Origin: Streptomyces alfalfae
GTDB lineage: Bacteria; Actinomycetota; Actinomycetes; Streptomycetales; Streptomycetaceae
DNA: 64,000 nt
Assembly (NCBI RefSeq): GCF_004127445.1
Contig: NZ_QEXM01000013.1
Coordinates: 62,001 to 126,000 of the forward strand
Direction: 5' to 3'
A program made the position numbers and the translations under genes. Numbering within the stretch: the first letter of the stretch is position 1; every line of letters begins with the position of its first letter. Positions 18,101 to 30,450 of this stretch are shown piece after piece. Under the pieces are notes generated by a model. It saw only the letters and a program-made list of their open reading frames with translations. It ran no database searches and had not been told where the DNA came from.

Positions 18101-21100
18101 CAACCAGGACGGGGCGAGCAACGGGCTGATGGCGCCCAACCCCCGGGCCCAGGAGGCCGTGGTGCGCGCCGCCCACGCCAGGGCCGGGGTGCGCGCCGCC
18201 GACATCGCCTACGTGGAGGCGCACGGCACCGGCACCATCCTCGGTGACCCCATCGAGGCCAAGGCCCTCGGCGCGGTGCTCGGCGAGGGCCGTGCCCCGG
18301 GCCGGCCCTGCCTGATCGGCTCGGTGAAGTCCAACCTCGGTCACATGGAGGCCGCCGCGGGGATCGGCGGGCTGATCAAGACCGCCCTCATGGTCCGCCA
18401 CCGCACGGTGCCGCCGACCCTGCACTACCGCGCGCCCAACCCGCACATCCCCTTCGACGACCTTCCGCTGCGCGTCGCGCACACCCCTCAGCCCTGGCCC
18501 GACACGGCCGGTCCCGCGCTGGCCGGCGTCAGCTCCTTCGGATTCGGCGGCACCAACGCTCACCTGGTGGTGGAGGAGCCCCCGCCGCCCGCCGCGCCCG
18601 CCGGCCCCGCGGCCGAGGGCTCCACACTGCTGACCGTCTCCGCCCGGGACGAGGGGGCCCTGCGTGACCTGGCCGCCCGCTACGCCGACAAGCTCACCGC
18701 CACCACGCCCATGGGGGCCTTCACGGCCGCCGCCGCCGTGCGCCGCACCCACCACGAACACCGGTTGGCCTGCGTGGGCGCCGACGCCGCCGGACTGCGG
18801 ACCGCGCTGGAGGCGTTCGGCCGCGGGGAGAGCGTCACCGGACTCAGCACCGGGGTGCGCCGGGCCGGCCTGGAGTCCAAGCCGGTGTTCGTCTTCTCCG
18901 GGCAGGGGCCCCGCTGGTGGCCGCTGGCCGCCGAGTTCCTCACCGGCGACCTCGCGGGAGAGCGGGCCTTCCGCGCCGCCCTGGAGCGGGCCGACACCCT
19001 GCTGCGCCGGCACACCGACTGGTCCCTGCTGGACGAGCTGGCGGCCGACCCGGCCCGCTCCCGGCTGCTGGACACCGCGGTCGGCCAGCCCGCTCTCGTC
19101 GCCGTCCAGGTCGCGCTTGCCGCCCTGTGGCGCTCCTGGGGCATCGAGCCCGCCGCTGTGGTCGGGCACAGCGTGGGCGAGATCGCGGCCGCTCATGTGG
19201 CGGGCGCGATCTCCCTGGAGGACGCCCTCCTGATCGCCCTGCACCGCGGCACCGTGCTGCACGCCGCCACCGGCAAGGGCCGGATGGCCGTCGCCGGCGT
19301 CTCCCTGGAGAAGGCCCACACCCTGCTGGCCGAGCACGCCCCGGGGCCGGTGTGGGTCGCCGCCGCCAACAGCCCGGGCTCCACGGTCTTCTCCGGTGAG
19401 AACGACGCCTTGGTGGAGTTCGCCAAGTCCCTGGCCGACGACGGCTTCTACTGCAAGGTCCTGGAGTCCGTGGGGTTCGCCTCGCACTGCCCCCTGATGG
19501 AGCCCGTCGCCGCCGAACTGGGCCGGGTCCTCGCCCCCTTGCGGCCCCGGCCCACCACCATCCCGATGATCTCCACGGGCACCGGCGAGTTCGTGCCCGG
19601 CGACCGGCTCGACGCCGGGTACTGGGCCGCCAACCTCACCCGGCCCGTGCTGTTCGACACCGCCGTCAGCACGCTCGCCGACGCCGGCCACAACGTCTTC
19701 GTCGAGGTGACACCGCACCCCATGCTGACCGACGCCGTCACCGAGCGCCTCGCCTCGTACGACGACGGTGTCGCGGTGTCCTCCCTGCGCCGGGACCAGC
19801 CGGGGCGGGCCGCCGTGCTCGCCGAGCTCGGCCGCCTGTACACCGCGGGCCACCAGGTCGACTGGACGCGGGTGCACGGCCCCGCGGGACCCATGGCCGA
19901 CCTGCCCACCTACCCCTGGCAGCACGGCCGCAACTGGCGCGAGGAGCGGCCGGCGCGCCGGTCCGCGCACCGGGGCCATCCGGTCCTGCGGGCGCGCACC
20001 GAGTCCGCGCTCGCGCCCCACGCCGTGCACTGGTCGGCCCCCCTGGACCTCGCCGAGTTCCCCTATCTGCGGGACCACCAGGTCGGCGGCAGCCCCGTGC
20101 TGCCCGCCGCCCTGATCCTGGACGCGGCGCTCGCCGCAGCCCGCACCCACCTCGGCCCCGGCGCCGTGCTGCACGACGCCGCCTTCACCCGGCTCTCCGT
20201 ACTGCCCGAGCAGGCCGACGAGGCCACGCTGCAGCTCGCCCTGGTGCCCGCGACCGCCGACACCGCCACGGTGAAGCTGTTCACCCGGTCCGGCGCCGGG
20301 GAGGAATGGGCCGAGGCCGCGTCGGCGGGCCTGCGCCGCACGGGGCCCGCGTGCACCGCCGAGCCGCTCGCCGCCGTCCGCGCGCGCTGTGCCACCCCGG
20401 TCCCGGCCGAGGAGCACTACACCGCCCTGCGCCGCGCCGGACTGGCGTACGGGCCCGCCTTCCAGGGCATCGAGGAGCTGTGGCGGGGGCGGGCCGAGGC
20501 CGTGGCCCGGCTGCGCGAGCAGAGCGCCCTGACCACCGACCGCGGCGAGCACCCCGTGCACCCGGCCGTCCTCGACAGTGCCGTACAGGTCCTCAGCTCC
20601 GCCCTCGACGCCCAGGACCAGCCCCTGGAGACGACATACGTGCCGGTGGCCGTCGGCGGCTTCACCCTCGTCGGCGACCGCACCGCCCCCCGCTGGGCGC
20701 ACGCCACCGTCACTGCGCCGCACCCCGCCGCCGACACGATCACCGGCGCCCGCGTGGTCCTGTACGACGCCGAGGGCGCCGTCGTGGGCGAGGTCACCGG
20801 CATCACCCTGCGGCGTCTGGACCCCGCCGACGCCTCGGACCCGCGCGACGAGGCGCTGCTGGATCTCGTCTGGCGCCCCGCTCCCCCTCCCGCCACCGGC
20901 CGCCCGCCGGGCGACTGGCTCCTTTTCGCCGACCGGGGCCGCACCACCGCCGGCCTCGGCGACGCGCTGCGCGCGCACGGCGCCACCTGCCGGACCGTCA
21001 CCACCGGGCCCGCCTACCGCAAGCTCGACGCGGACCACTACGAACTCGACCCCGGCAGCCGGGAGGCCATCGCCGCCCTGCTCGCCGATCTCGCCGCCTC

Positions 21101-23843
21101 GGGCATCCGCCCCGACGGGATCGTGCACGCCTCCTCGCTCGACGCCGGCCCGCCCGGCGACGGCGGCGAGACGACCCCGGCGAGCGCGACCGGGGACACC
21201 TGCCTGCCGGTGCTCCACCTCGTGCAGGAACTCGGCCTGGCGGGACAGGACCCCGCCCCCCGTCTCGTCCTGCTCACCCGGGGCGCCCAGCACGTCGCCG
21301 ACGGGGACGAGGTGAACGTCGGGCACGCGCCGCTGTGGGGCCTGGCCCGGGTGATCGCGCTGGAACACACCGAACTGCGCAGCTCCGTCATCGACCTGGA
21401 CCCGGCCGCGCCCGCGGAGGAGGCCGGGCTGCTGGTCGCCGAGGTGCTGGGCTCCGACGACGCCCAGGTCGCCCTGCGCGGCACCGCCCGGCTGACACCC
21501 GCCCTGCGGCCCTGGGAGCACACCGGCGACGCCCGGCGCCCGCGCCCGACGTGGGACTTCGACGCCACCCGCGACGGCAACCACCATCTGCTGGCCGCCC
21601 GCCCCGGCAGTCTCACCAGCCTGCGCCCCACGTGGTGGCACCGCACCCCGCCGGCCGCGGGCCAGGTCGAGGTCCAGGTCACCGCCGCGGGCCTGAACTT
21701 CAGCGACGTGCTCAAGGCCCTCGACTCCTACCCGGGCGCCGAGGGCGTCGTCCCCCTGGGCGCCGAATGCGCGGGCCGGATCGTCGCCGTCGGCGACGGC
21801 GTCACCGGGCACCGGGTGGGCGATCGCGTCATCGCCGCCGCGCCCGGCAGCATGGCGGCCTTCATCACCCTGGACGCGCAGCTGGTCGCCCCCGCTCCCG
21901 CGGGCCTGGAGGACGAGCAGGCCGCCGCCGTGCCCATCGCCTTCCTCACCGCCGTGCACGGCCTGGAACGGCTGGCGCGGCTGGGCGAGGGCGAGAGTGT
22001 CCTCATCCACTCCGCGACCGGCGGTGTCGGTCTCGCCGCGCTCCAGGTCGCGCGCCGCCGCGGCGCCCGGGTGTTCGCCACCGCGGGGACCGCGCCCAAA
22101 CGCGAGCTGCTGCGCGGGCTGGGCGTCGAGCACGTGATGGACTCCCGCACCCTCGACTTCGCCGACGAGATCAGGGCGCTCACCGGCGGCCGCGGCGTCG
22201 ACGTGGTCCTCAACTCCTCCTCCGGCGAGACGCTCGTTCGCTCCCTGGAACTGGTGGCGCCCGGCGGCCGCTTCGTGGAGATCGGCAAGCGCGACATCTA
22301 CGACAACAGCCCCATCGGCCTGGAGTTCTTCAAGGGCAACCGGGCCTTCCTCGCCGTCGACCTCGAACAGACCATCCGCGAGGAGCCGGCCCGGGTCGCC
22401 GACCTGCTCGCCGACCTCGTGCGGGGCTTCGACCGCGGGGAGTTCACGGCGCTGCCCGTGACCACACACACCTTCGGCGACGCCCCTGCGGCCTTCACCG
22501 CGATGGCCAAGGCCCGCCACACCGGAAAGCTCGTCCTGGCACCGGCAGCCCACGAGGCGGTGACCACCGCGGCGGACGCCGCGCCCGTACGCCCCTCGGG
22601 CACGTACCTGATCACCGGCGGGCTCGGCGCGCTCGGTCTGGAGACGGCCCGCTACCTGGTGGACCAGGGCGCCCGTCACGTGGTCCTGGCCGGACGCAGC
22701 GCCCCCGGGCCGCGGGCCGAGCAGGCCGTCGCCGCGCTGCGCGAGCGGGCCCAGGTCGTCGTGGCCGCCGCCGACCTGTCCGAACGCGGCGCGGTGGAGG
22801 ACCTGCTGGCCCGCCTGGAGGACTCGCTGCCGCCGCTGGCCGGCGTTGTGCACGCCGCGGGCGTCCTCGACGACGGCCTGCTCACCGGGCTCGACCGGGA
22901 GCGGTTCCGGTCCGTCTTTGGTCCGAAGTCGGCCGCGGCCTGGCATCTGCATCAGGCCACCCTCGGACGTGACCTGGACTTCTTCGTGCTGTACTCGTCG
23001 GCCGCCGCCGTTCTCGGCTCGGCCAGCCAGGGCAACTACGCCGCGGCGAGCGCCTTCGTCGACGCTCTGGCCCACCACCGGCGCTCCCTCGGTCTGCCCG
23101 CGCTGAGCATCGACTGGGGCCCCTGGGCGCGGATCGGTCTCGCCGCCCGCCCCGAGCGCGGCGGCGCCCTGGCCGCCCGCGGCATCGAGAGCATCACCCC
23201 CGAGCGGGGCATCGCCGCCCTCGACCGCATCCTGAGCAGTTCCGCGGCCCAGGTGTGCGTCCTGCCCCTGGACCGGGCGACGGTCCGCGACCACCACGGC
23301 GGCGGCCTGCTGAGCACTCTCGTCCAGGACCAGGACGGTCAGGCGCAGAGCGCCTCGGGCCCCGGGGAGGAGATACGGCGCTCGATGCTCGCGGTCGAAC
23401 CGGGCCGCCGCCGCAGGGCCGTGCTGAGCGAGCACTGCCGGACGACCGCCGCCCGCCTCATCGGGGCGGACCCCGCCCGGGTCGACACCAGCGCCCCCCT
23501 CACCGGCATGGGATTCGACTCGCTGCTCTCCCTGGAGCTGCGCAAGTCCCTGGAGTCGTCGCTGCGCGTCACGCTGCCCTCCACCGTCACCTGGCGCTTC
23601 CCGACCCTCGACGCCCTCGTGCCCTACCTGGCCGACCGGATGGAGATCGCGCTCGATCCGGGCCGGGTCGCGGACGAGGGCCGGGCGGCCCCTTCCGGCG
23701 GCGCGGCCGGACCCGCACCGGTCCGGCCGGCCGCCGAGAACGCCCCGGACGCGGCCGTGGACCTCGACGCGATGTCCGCCGCGGAACTTCAAGCACTCCT
23801 GATGGCCAAGACCACACAGATCGACGAGGGGGCCCAGCGATGA
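15177..23843 (+). CDS. PKS1: FAAL-ACP-KS-AT-DH-ER-KR-ACP (2888 aa)
   Basis: Approximate residues: FAAL 1-570 (YTSGSTSSPKGVMVSH, GRNHYPQDIE), ACP 602-671, KS 709-1131 (DSACSSS, EAHGTGT, NLGHMEAAAG), AT 1237-1561 (GHSVG with Ser1332), DH 1600-1878 (H-x3-G-x4-P and HPAVLD), ER 2143-2454, KR 2475-2651 (TGGLGALG, NYAAA; an LDD motif suggests a B-type alcohol), ACP 2756-2821 (GFDSL). The FAAL adenylates a free fatty acid and loads it on the first ACP; the module then adds one fully reduced unit. The AT substrate motif is FASH at 1434-1437, nearer to the methylmalonyl YASH than the malonyl HAFH, so a branched extender is likely. The ATG at 15177 has GGAGAGGA upstream. The stop overlaps the PKS2 start (ATGA), which fixes the order of the assembly line. 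Confidence 0.95.
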   Translation: MSGRDARSLVDHFRTVLGEHAQEQIFRFLVDGEGEPQALGNADLDLRARTIAAALQERFPAGERALIMCPAGLDYVTSFFACLYADVVAVPVYPPDPAFPMRTLPRLTAVVEDAEPAVVLAPAATIAMLDRFAEHAPALRDIVWLAVDDIDTAAADGWRDPGTTRDDLAFLQYTSGSTSSPKGVMVSHGNLMHNISEMNRQFFGNDPGQHMVSWLPPFHDLGLIMGLLTPAYGGYPVTFMSPYSFLKRPLRWLRAISDTGATASPAPNFAYDLAVAKVTEQDRRTLDLSTWRVALNGAEPVRKQTMDRFSRTFAECGFRPTTHAPSYGLAEATLVVSTGDPAAEPVHRDLRAEALLGGAAQDAAPGEAARNLPSCGVSLRDQKVVVVDPDTHAALPAGRVGELWVAGPSVARGYWRRPEATEATFRARLGTGEGPFLRTGDLGFADGEQIYVTGRIKDVVIVAGRNHYPQDIERTVESADPGLREGCGVAGAREIDGEERLIVVQEYRGSRSPEDRARVIDAIRAEVVREHGLQPHIVALARTGTVPKTSSGKLQRAACLDALLSGQAQPLALWRADEAGPGPAERTAPDAGVPARPAPDAAEVTAWLREALAATTGREAASVDPDLPFAAFGLRSVELVSLVGELERRFGFSLDSGIVWEHPTAAKLAAHLAGTACASPALPAAEPATTLTAPTPATPSPRAAGPGADEPVAIIGIGCRFPGGVNGPDSFWTLLGEGRDAVTEVPADRWSTEEFTHDDPAAPGRTTSRWGGFVDGADRFDSEFFGISQQEAARMDPQQRLLAEVSFEALENAGVPTGSLAGSRTGVFIGISTFDHATGQLSELDAINAYTGTGSALSIAANRLSYLLDLRGPSMAVDSACSSSLVAVLQACASLHRGDCDLAVAGGVNLVLSPAFAINFSKAGVMSAEGRCKPFDASADGYVRSEGVGVVILKPLARALAEGDPVHAVIRGGAVNQDGASNGLMAPNPRAQEAVVRAAHARAGVRAADIAYVEAHGTGTILGDPIEAKALGAVLGEGRAPGRPCLIGSVKSNLGHMEAAAGIGGLIKTALMVRHRTVPPTLHYRAPNPHIPFDDLPLRVAHTPQPWPDTAGPALAGVSSFGFGGTNAHLVVEEPPPPAAPAGPAAEGSTLLTVSARDEGALRDLAARYADKLTATTPMGAFTAAAAVRRTHHEHRLACVGADAAGLRTALEAFGRGESVTGLSTGVRRAGLESKPVFVFSGQGPRWWPLAAEFLTGDLAGERAFRAALERADTLLRRHTDWSLLDELAADPARSRLLDTAVGQPALVAVQVALAALWRSWGIEPAAVVGHSVGEIAAAHVAGAISLEDALLIALHRGTVLHAATGKGRMAVAGVSLEKAHTLLAEHAPGPVWVAAANSPGSTVFSGENDALVEFAKSLADDGFYCKVLESVGFASHCPLMEPVAAELGRVLAPLRPRPTTIPMISTGTGEFVPGDRLDAGYWAANLTRPVLFDTAVSTLADAGHNVFVEVTPHPMLTDAVTERLASYDDGVAVSSLRRDQPGRAAVLAELGRLYTAGHQVDWTRVHGPAGPMADLPTYPWQHGRNWREERPARRSAHRGHPVLRARTESALAPHAVHWSAPLDLAEFPYLRDHQVGGSPVLPAALILDAALAAARTHLGPGAVLHDAAFTRLSVLPEQADEATLQLALVPATADTATVKLFTRSGAGEEWAEAASAGLRRTGPACTAEPLAAVRARCATPVPAEEHYTALRRAGLAYGPAFQGIEELWRGRAEAVARLREQSALTTDRGEHPVHPAVLDSAVQVLSSALDAQDQPLETTYVPVAVGGFTLVGDRTAPRWAHATVTAPHPAADTITGARVVLYDAEGAVVGEVTGITLRRLDPADASDPRDEALLDLVWRPAPPPATGRPPGDWLLFADRGRTTAGLGDALRAHGATCRTVTTGPAYRKLDADHYELDPGSREAIAALLADLAASGIRPDGIVHASSLDAGPPGDGGETTPASATGDTCLPVLHLVQELGLAGQDPAPRLVLLTRGAQHVADGDEVNVGHAPLWGLARVIALEHTELRSSVIDLDPAAPAEEAGLLVAEVLGSDDAQVALRGTARLTPALRPWEHTGDARRPRPTWDFDATRDGNHHLLAARPGSLTSLRPTWWHRTPPAAGQVEVQVTAAGLNFSDVLKALDSYPGAEGVVPLGAECAGRIVAVGDGVTGHRVGDRVIAAAPGSMAAFITLDAQLVAPAPAGLEDEQAAAVPIAFLTAVHGLERLARLGEGESVLIHSATGGVGLAALQVARRRGARVFATAGTAPKRELLRGLGVEHVMDSRTLDFADEIRALTGGRGVDVVLNSSSGETLVRSLELVAPGGRFVEIGKRDIYDNSPIGLEFFKGNRAFLAVDLEQTIREEPARVADLLADLVRGFDRGEFTALPVTTHTFGDAPAAFTAMAKARHTGKLVLAPAAHEAVTTAADAAPVRPSGTYLITGGLGALGLETARYLVDQGARHVVLAGRSAPGPRAEQAVAALRERAQVVVAAADLSERGAVEDLLARLEDSLPPLAGVVHAAGVLDDGLLTGLDRERFRSVFGPKSAAAWHLHQATLGRDLDFFVLYSSAAAVLGSASQGNYAAASAFVDALAHHRRSLGLPALSIDWGPWARIGLAARPERGGALAARGIESITPERGIAALDRILSSSAAQVCVLPLDRATVRDHHGGGLLSTLVQDQDGQAQSASGPGEEIRRSMLAVEPGRRRRAVLSEHCRTTAARLIGADPARVDTSAPLTGMGFDSLLSLELRKSLESSLRVTLPSTVTWRFPTLDALVPYLADRMEIALDPGRVADEGRAAPSGGAAGPAPVRPAAENAPDAAVDLDAMSAAELQALLMAKTTQIDEGAQR

Positions 23844-26800
23844 CTGCGGGACAGGACCTGACCGCGACCGACGCGCTCAAGCGCGCCTATCTGACGATGG
23901 AGCGCCTCCAGCGGCAGGTGGCGGAGTACGAGCGGGCACACGCCGAGCCCGTCGCCATCGTGGGCGCCGGCTGCCGCCTCCCCGGCGGCGTCACCGACAC
24001 CGACTCCTACTGGCGGATGCTGGCGCGGGCCACCGACGCCGTGGGGGAGATACCCGCAGGGCGCTGGGACCACGAGGCGTTCTACGACGAGGAGGCCGGG
24101 AAACCGGGGAAGATCTACACCCGCGCCGGCGCGTTCCTCGACGACCTCGACCACTTCGACCACGACTTCTTCGGCATCTCCCAGCGCGAGGCCGTGGCGA
24201 TGGACCCGGCCCAGCGGCTGAGCCTCCAGGTGTGCTGGGAAGCCCTGGAGGACTCCGGGCACGCGCCGTCCGGGCTGGCGGGCAGCCGCACCGGGGTGTT
24301 CATGGGCGCGGCCTCCTGGGACTACATCACCGCCCAGCTGCGCCACCCCGACGACGTCAGCGCGTACACCAGTTCCGGCGCCGCGATGTCCTTCATCCCC
24401 GCCCGCATCGCCTACCTCCTCGACCTGCGCGGCCCGAACCTCGCCGTCGACTCCGCCTGCTCCGCCTCGCTCCTCGCCGTCCACCAGGCCTGCCAGAGCC
24501 TGCGGCTCGGCGAGTGCGACATGGCCCTGGCCGGCGGCGTCAACGTGGTGCTCTCGCCGATGCTGATGATCTCCCAGTCGCAGTTCGGCTCGGTGTCCCG
24601 GCAGGGCCGCGCCCGGTCCTTCTCCGACAGCGCCGACGGTTACGTGCGCGGCGAGGGCTGCGGGGTGGTCGTGCTCAAGCGGCTGTCCGACGCCCTGCGC
24701 GACAAGGACCGCGTCCTGGCGGTCGTGCGCGGCGGCGCGGTCAACCAGGACGGACGCAGCGCGGGCATCACCGCGCCGAACGGCGCCGCGCAGCGCGACG
24801 TCTTCCACCGCGCGCTGCGGGCCGCGGGGGTGAGGGCCGATCAGGTCGGCTACATCGAGACCCACGGCACCGGCACCCGCCTCGGCGACCCCATCGAGGC
24901 CGAGGCCCTGGCCGACGTGTACGGCCGCGACCACGGATCGCCCCTCTACCTCGGCGCCGTCAAGACCAACATCGGTCACCTGGAGGCGGCCGCGGGCATT
25001 GCCGGACTCATCAAGGCCGCCCTGTGCGTCGACCGCGGCGAGATCCCGCCGAACCTCCACTTCGACCGGCTCAACGCCAACATCTCCTTCGACGGCACGA
25101 CCTTCCGAGTGCCCACCGCCGTGACGCCGTGGCCGCACACCGACGGCCGCCGGACGGCCGCGGTCAGCAGCTTCGGGCTGAGCGGCACCAACGTCCACCT
25201 GATCCTGGAGGAGGCGCCCGCACCGCGGGTGGCGCCCGCCGACAGCGACCGCAGGCCCGCCTCTGTGCTCGCGCTGTCCGCCCGCAGCGAGAGCGCGCTC
25301 ACCGCGCTCGCGGGACGCTACGCCGCACGTCTCACCGCCGATGACACCGAGCTGGCGGACGTGTGCCACGCGGCGGGCGCCGGGCGCTCCCACTTCCGCC
25401 ACCGGCTCGCCGCCGTCGGCGCCAGCCGCCAGGAGGTCGCCGACCGGCTCACCGCCTTCGTGAACGGCGAGGAACCCCCGGGCCTGGTGCGCGGTGAAGC
25501 GGACAGCCCCGAGATCGTGTTCGTCTTCACCGGGCAGGGGGCCCAGCGCCCCGGCATGGCCCGCGGGCTGTACGACACGCAGCCCACCTTCCGGCGCGCG
25601 GTCGACGAGTGCGCCGAGATCCTGCGCCCGCTCCTGGACCGGCCGCTGCTGTCCGTCCTGTTCCCCGACGACCCCGAGGACCGGCGGATCAACGACACCG
25701 CCTACGCCCAGCCCGCGACGTTCGTCGTCGAGTACGCCATGGCCGAGCTGTGGCGCTCCTGGGGCATCACGCCCGCCGCCGTGCTCGGCCACAGCTTCGG
25801 CGAGTGCGTCGCGGCCTGTGTGGCGGGCGCCATGTCCCTGCAAGACGGGCTGGCGTTCGCGGTGGAGCGCGCGCGCCTCATCCAGGAGTTCTCGCTGCCC
25901 GGCGCCATGGCCGCGGTCTTCGCCTCCGAGGAGGAGGTCGCCGCGGAGCTCGCCGCGCATCCGGGGCGGATCGCCGTCGCCGCGGTCAACGGCCCCGCGA
26001 ACGTCGCGGTCTCCGGTGACGGCGGCCTCGTCGACGCCGTGTGCGCCGCGTTCGACGCCCGCGGGGTGAAGACCAAGCGGCTGCACATCGCCTCGGCCGG
26101 GCACTCCCCCCTGATGGACCCGGTCCTGGAACCGCTGCGCCGTGCCGCCCGGCGGATCACCTTCACCGCCCCGCGCATCCCCCTGGTCTCCAACGTCACC
26201 GGGCAGCTGTGGTCCTGGGACGAGGCGCCGGATCCCGACTACTGGTGCCGGCACGTCCGCGGGACCGTCCGGTTCACCGACGGGGTGCGGACCCTGCGGT
26301 CCATGGGGCACCGCACCTTCGTCGAGGTGGGCCCCGCCCCCACCCTGCTGGGGGTGATCAGTGACGCCCTGCCGCCGGGCCACGACGACCTGCTCCTGCC
26401 CAGCCTGCGGCCCAAGCAGGACGACTGGGAGGTCCTGCTCGGCACGGTGGCCGAGTTGTACGCGGCGGGCGCCCCCATCGACTGGGCGGGCTTCGACCGC
26501 GACTACAGCCGCGCCAAGGTGGCCGTGCCCACGTACCCGTTCGACCCGGTCCGCTGCTGGCAGCCCCCGCGCCCGTGGGACGGCAGCGCGGCGGCGCCCG
26601 CCGAGGACGCGGCCGGGCCGTCGGCCGAGAACGGCTCAAGCGGCCGCCGCACCCGCTCCGCCCGCCGCTCCTCGCGCGGCCGGCGCCGCGCGAGCCGTAT
26701 CCCCACGGCGGCCGAACTGCTGGAGCTGGGTGAGTCCGAGCGTCTCGACACCCTGCGGACACAGTTCGTGCTCAGCGTCAAGGACGTCCTCGGCTCCGCC

Positions 26801-27123
26801 TCCACCGACGTCGGCGTGGACGAGCCGCTGACCGGCTTCGGACTCGACTCCCTCATGGCCGTCGAACTGCGCAACGAGATCCAGAGCAGGCTCGGCCTGA
26901 CCCTGCGGGTCACCGATTTCCTCGGCGGCGCGACCATCGCGAGCGTCGCCGAGGGCATCGTCAGGGAGCTCGCCGCGAGCGGCGCCAGCGGCCCGGCGGG
27001 GTCCGACGGCGGGGCGCCGGCCGCCGCGATCCAGCGCCAGCCCCGGGCCGTCGACGCCGCCACGGCGCTCCTGGACGAACTGGCCGGCTCCCCCGCCCTC
27101 GTGCCCGACCGGGAGAAGCAGTC

Positions 27124-27127
<4 letters not shown>
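23840..27127 (+). CDS. PKS2: KS-AT-ACP (1095 aa)
   Basis: The N-terminal helix (residues 1-36, [20 protein letters not shown]) is a class-1 type docking coiled coil. Then KS 37-458 ([24 protein letters not shown]), AT 559-887 (GHSFG, Ser652), a basic linker at about 917-953 rich in Arg and Ser, and ACP 969-1043 (GFGLDSL). There is no KR, DH or ER, so a beta-keto intermediate is expected unless a separate reductase acts; the FabG-like SDR at 36164-36931 is a candidate. The AT substrate motif is SAGH (752-755), where malonyl ATs have HAFH and methylmalonyl ATs YASH. TAGH-type motifs occur in ethylmalonyl ATs, which fits the co-encoded CCR. The start is the ATGA overlap with PKS1; the stop overlaps the next gene (GTGA). 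Confidence 0.95.

Positions 27128-30446
<3,319 letters not shown>

Positions 30447-30450
<4 letters not shown>

Noticed and set aside
17133..23792. Very long antisense open frame opposite PKS1
   Set aside because: It is an antisense shadow caused by high GC: the plus strand carries intact FAAL, KS, AT, DH, ER and KR motifs, while the antisense translation is Gly/Arg/Gln-rich with no domain.
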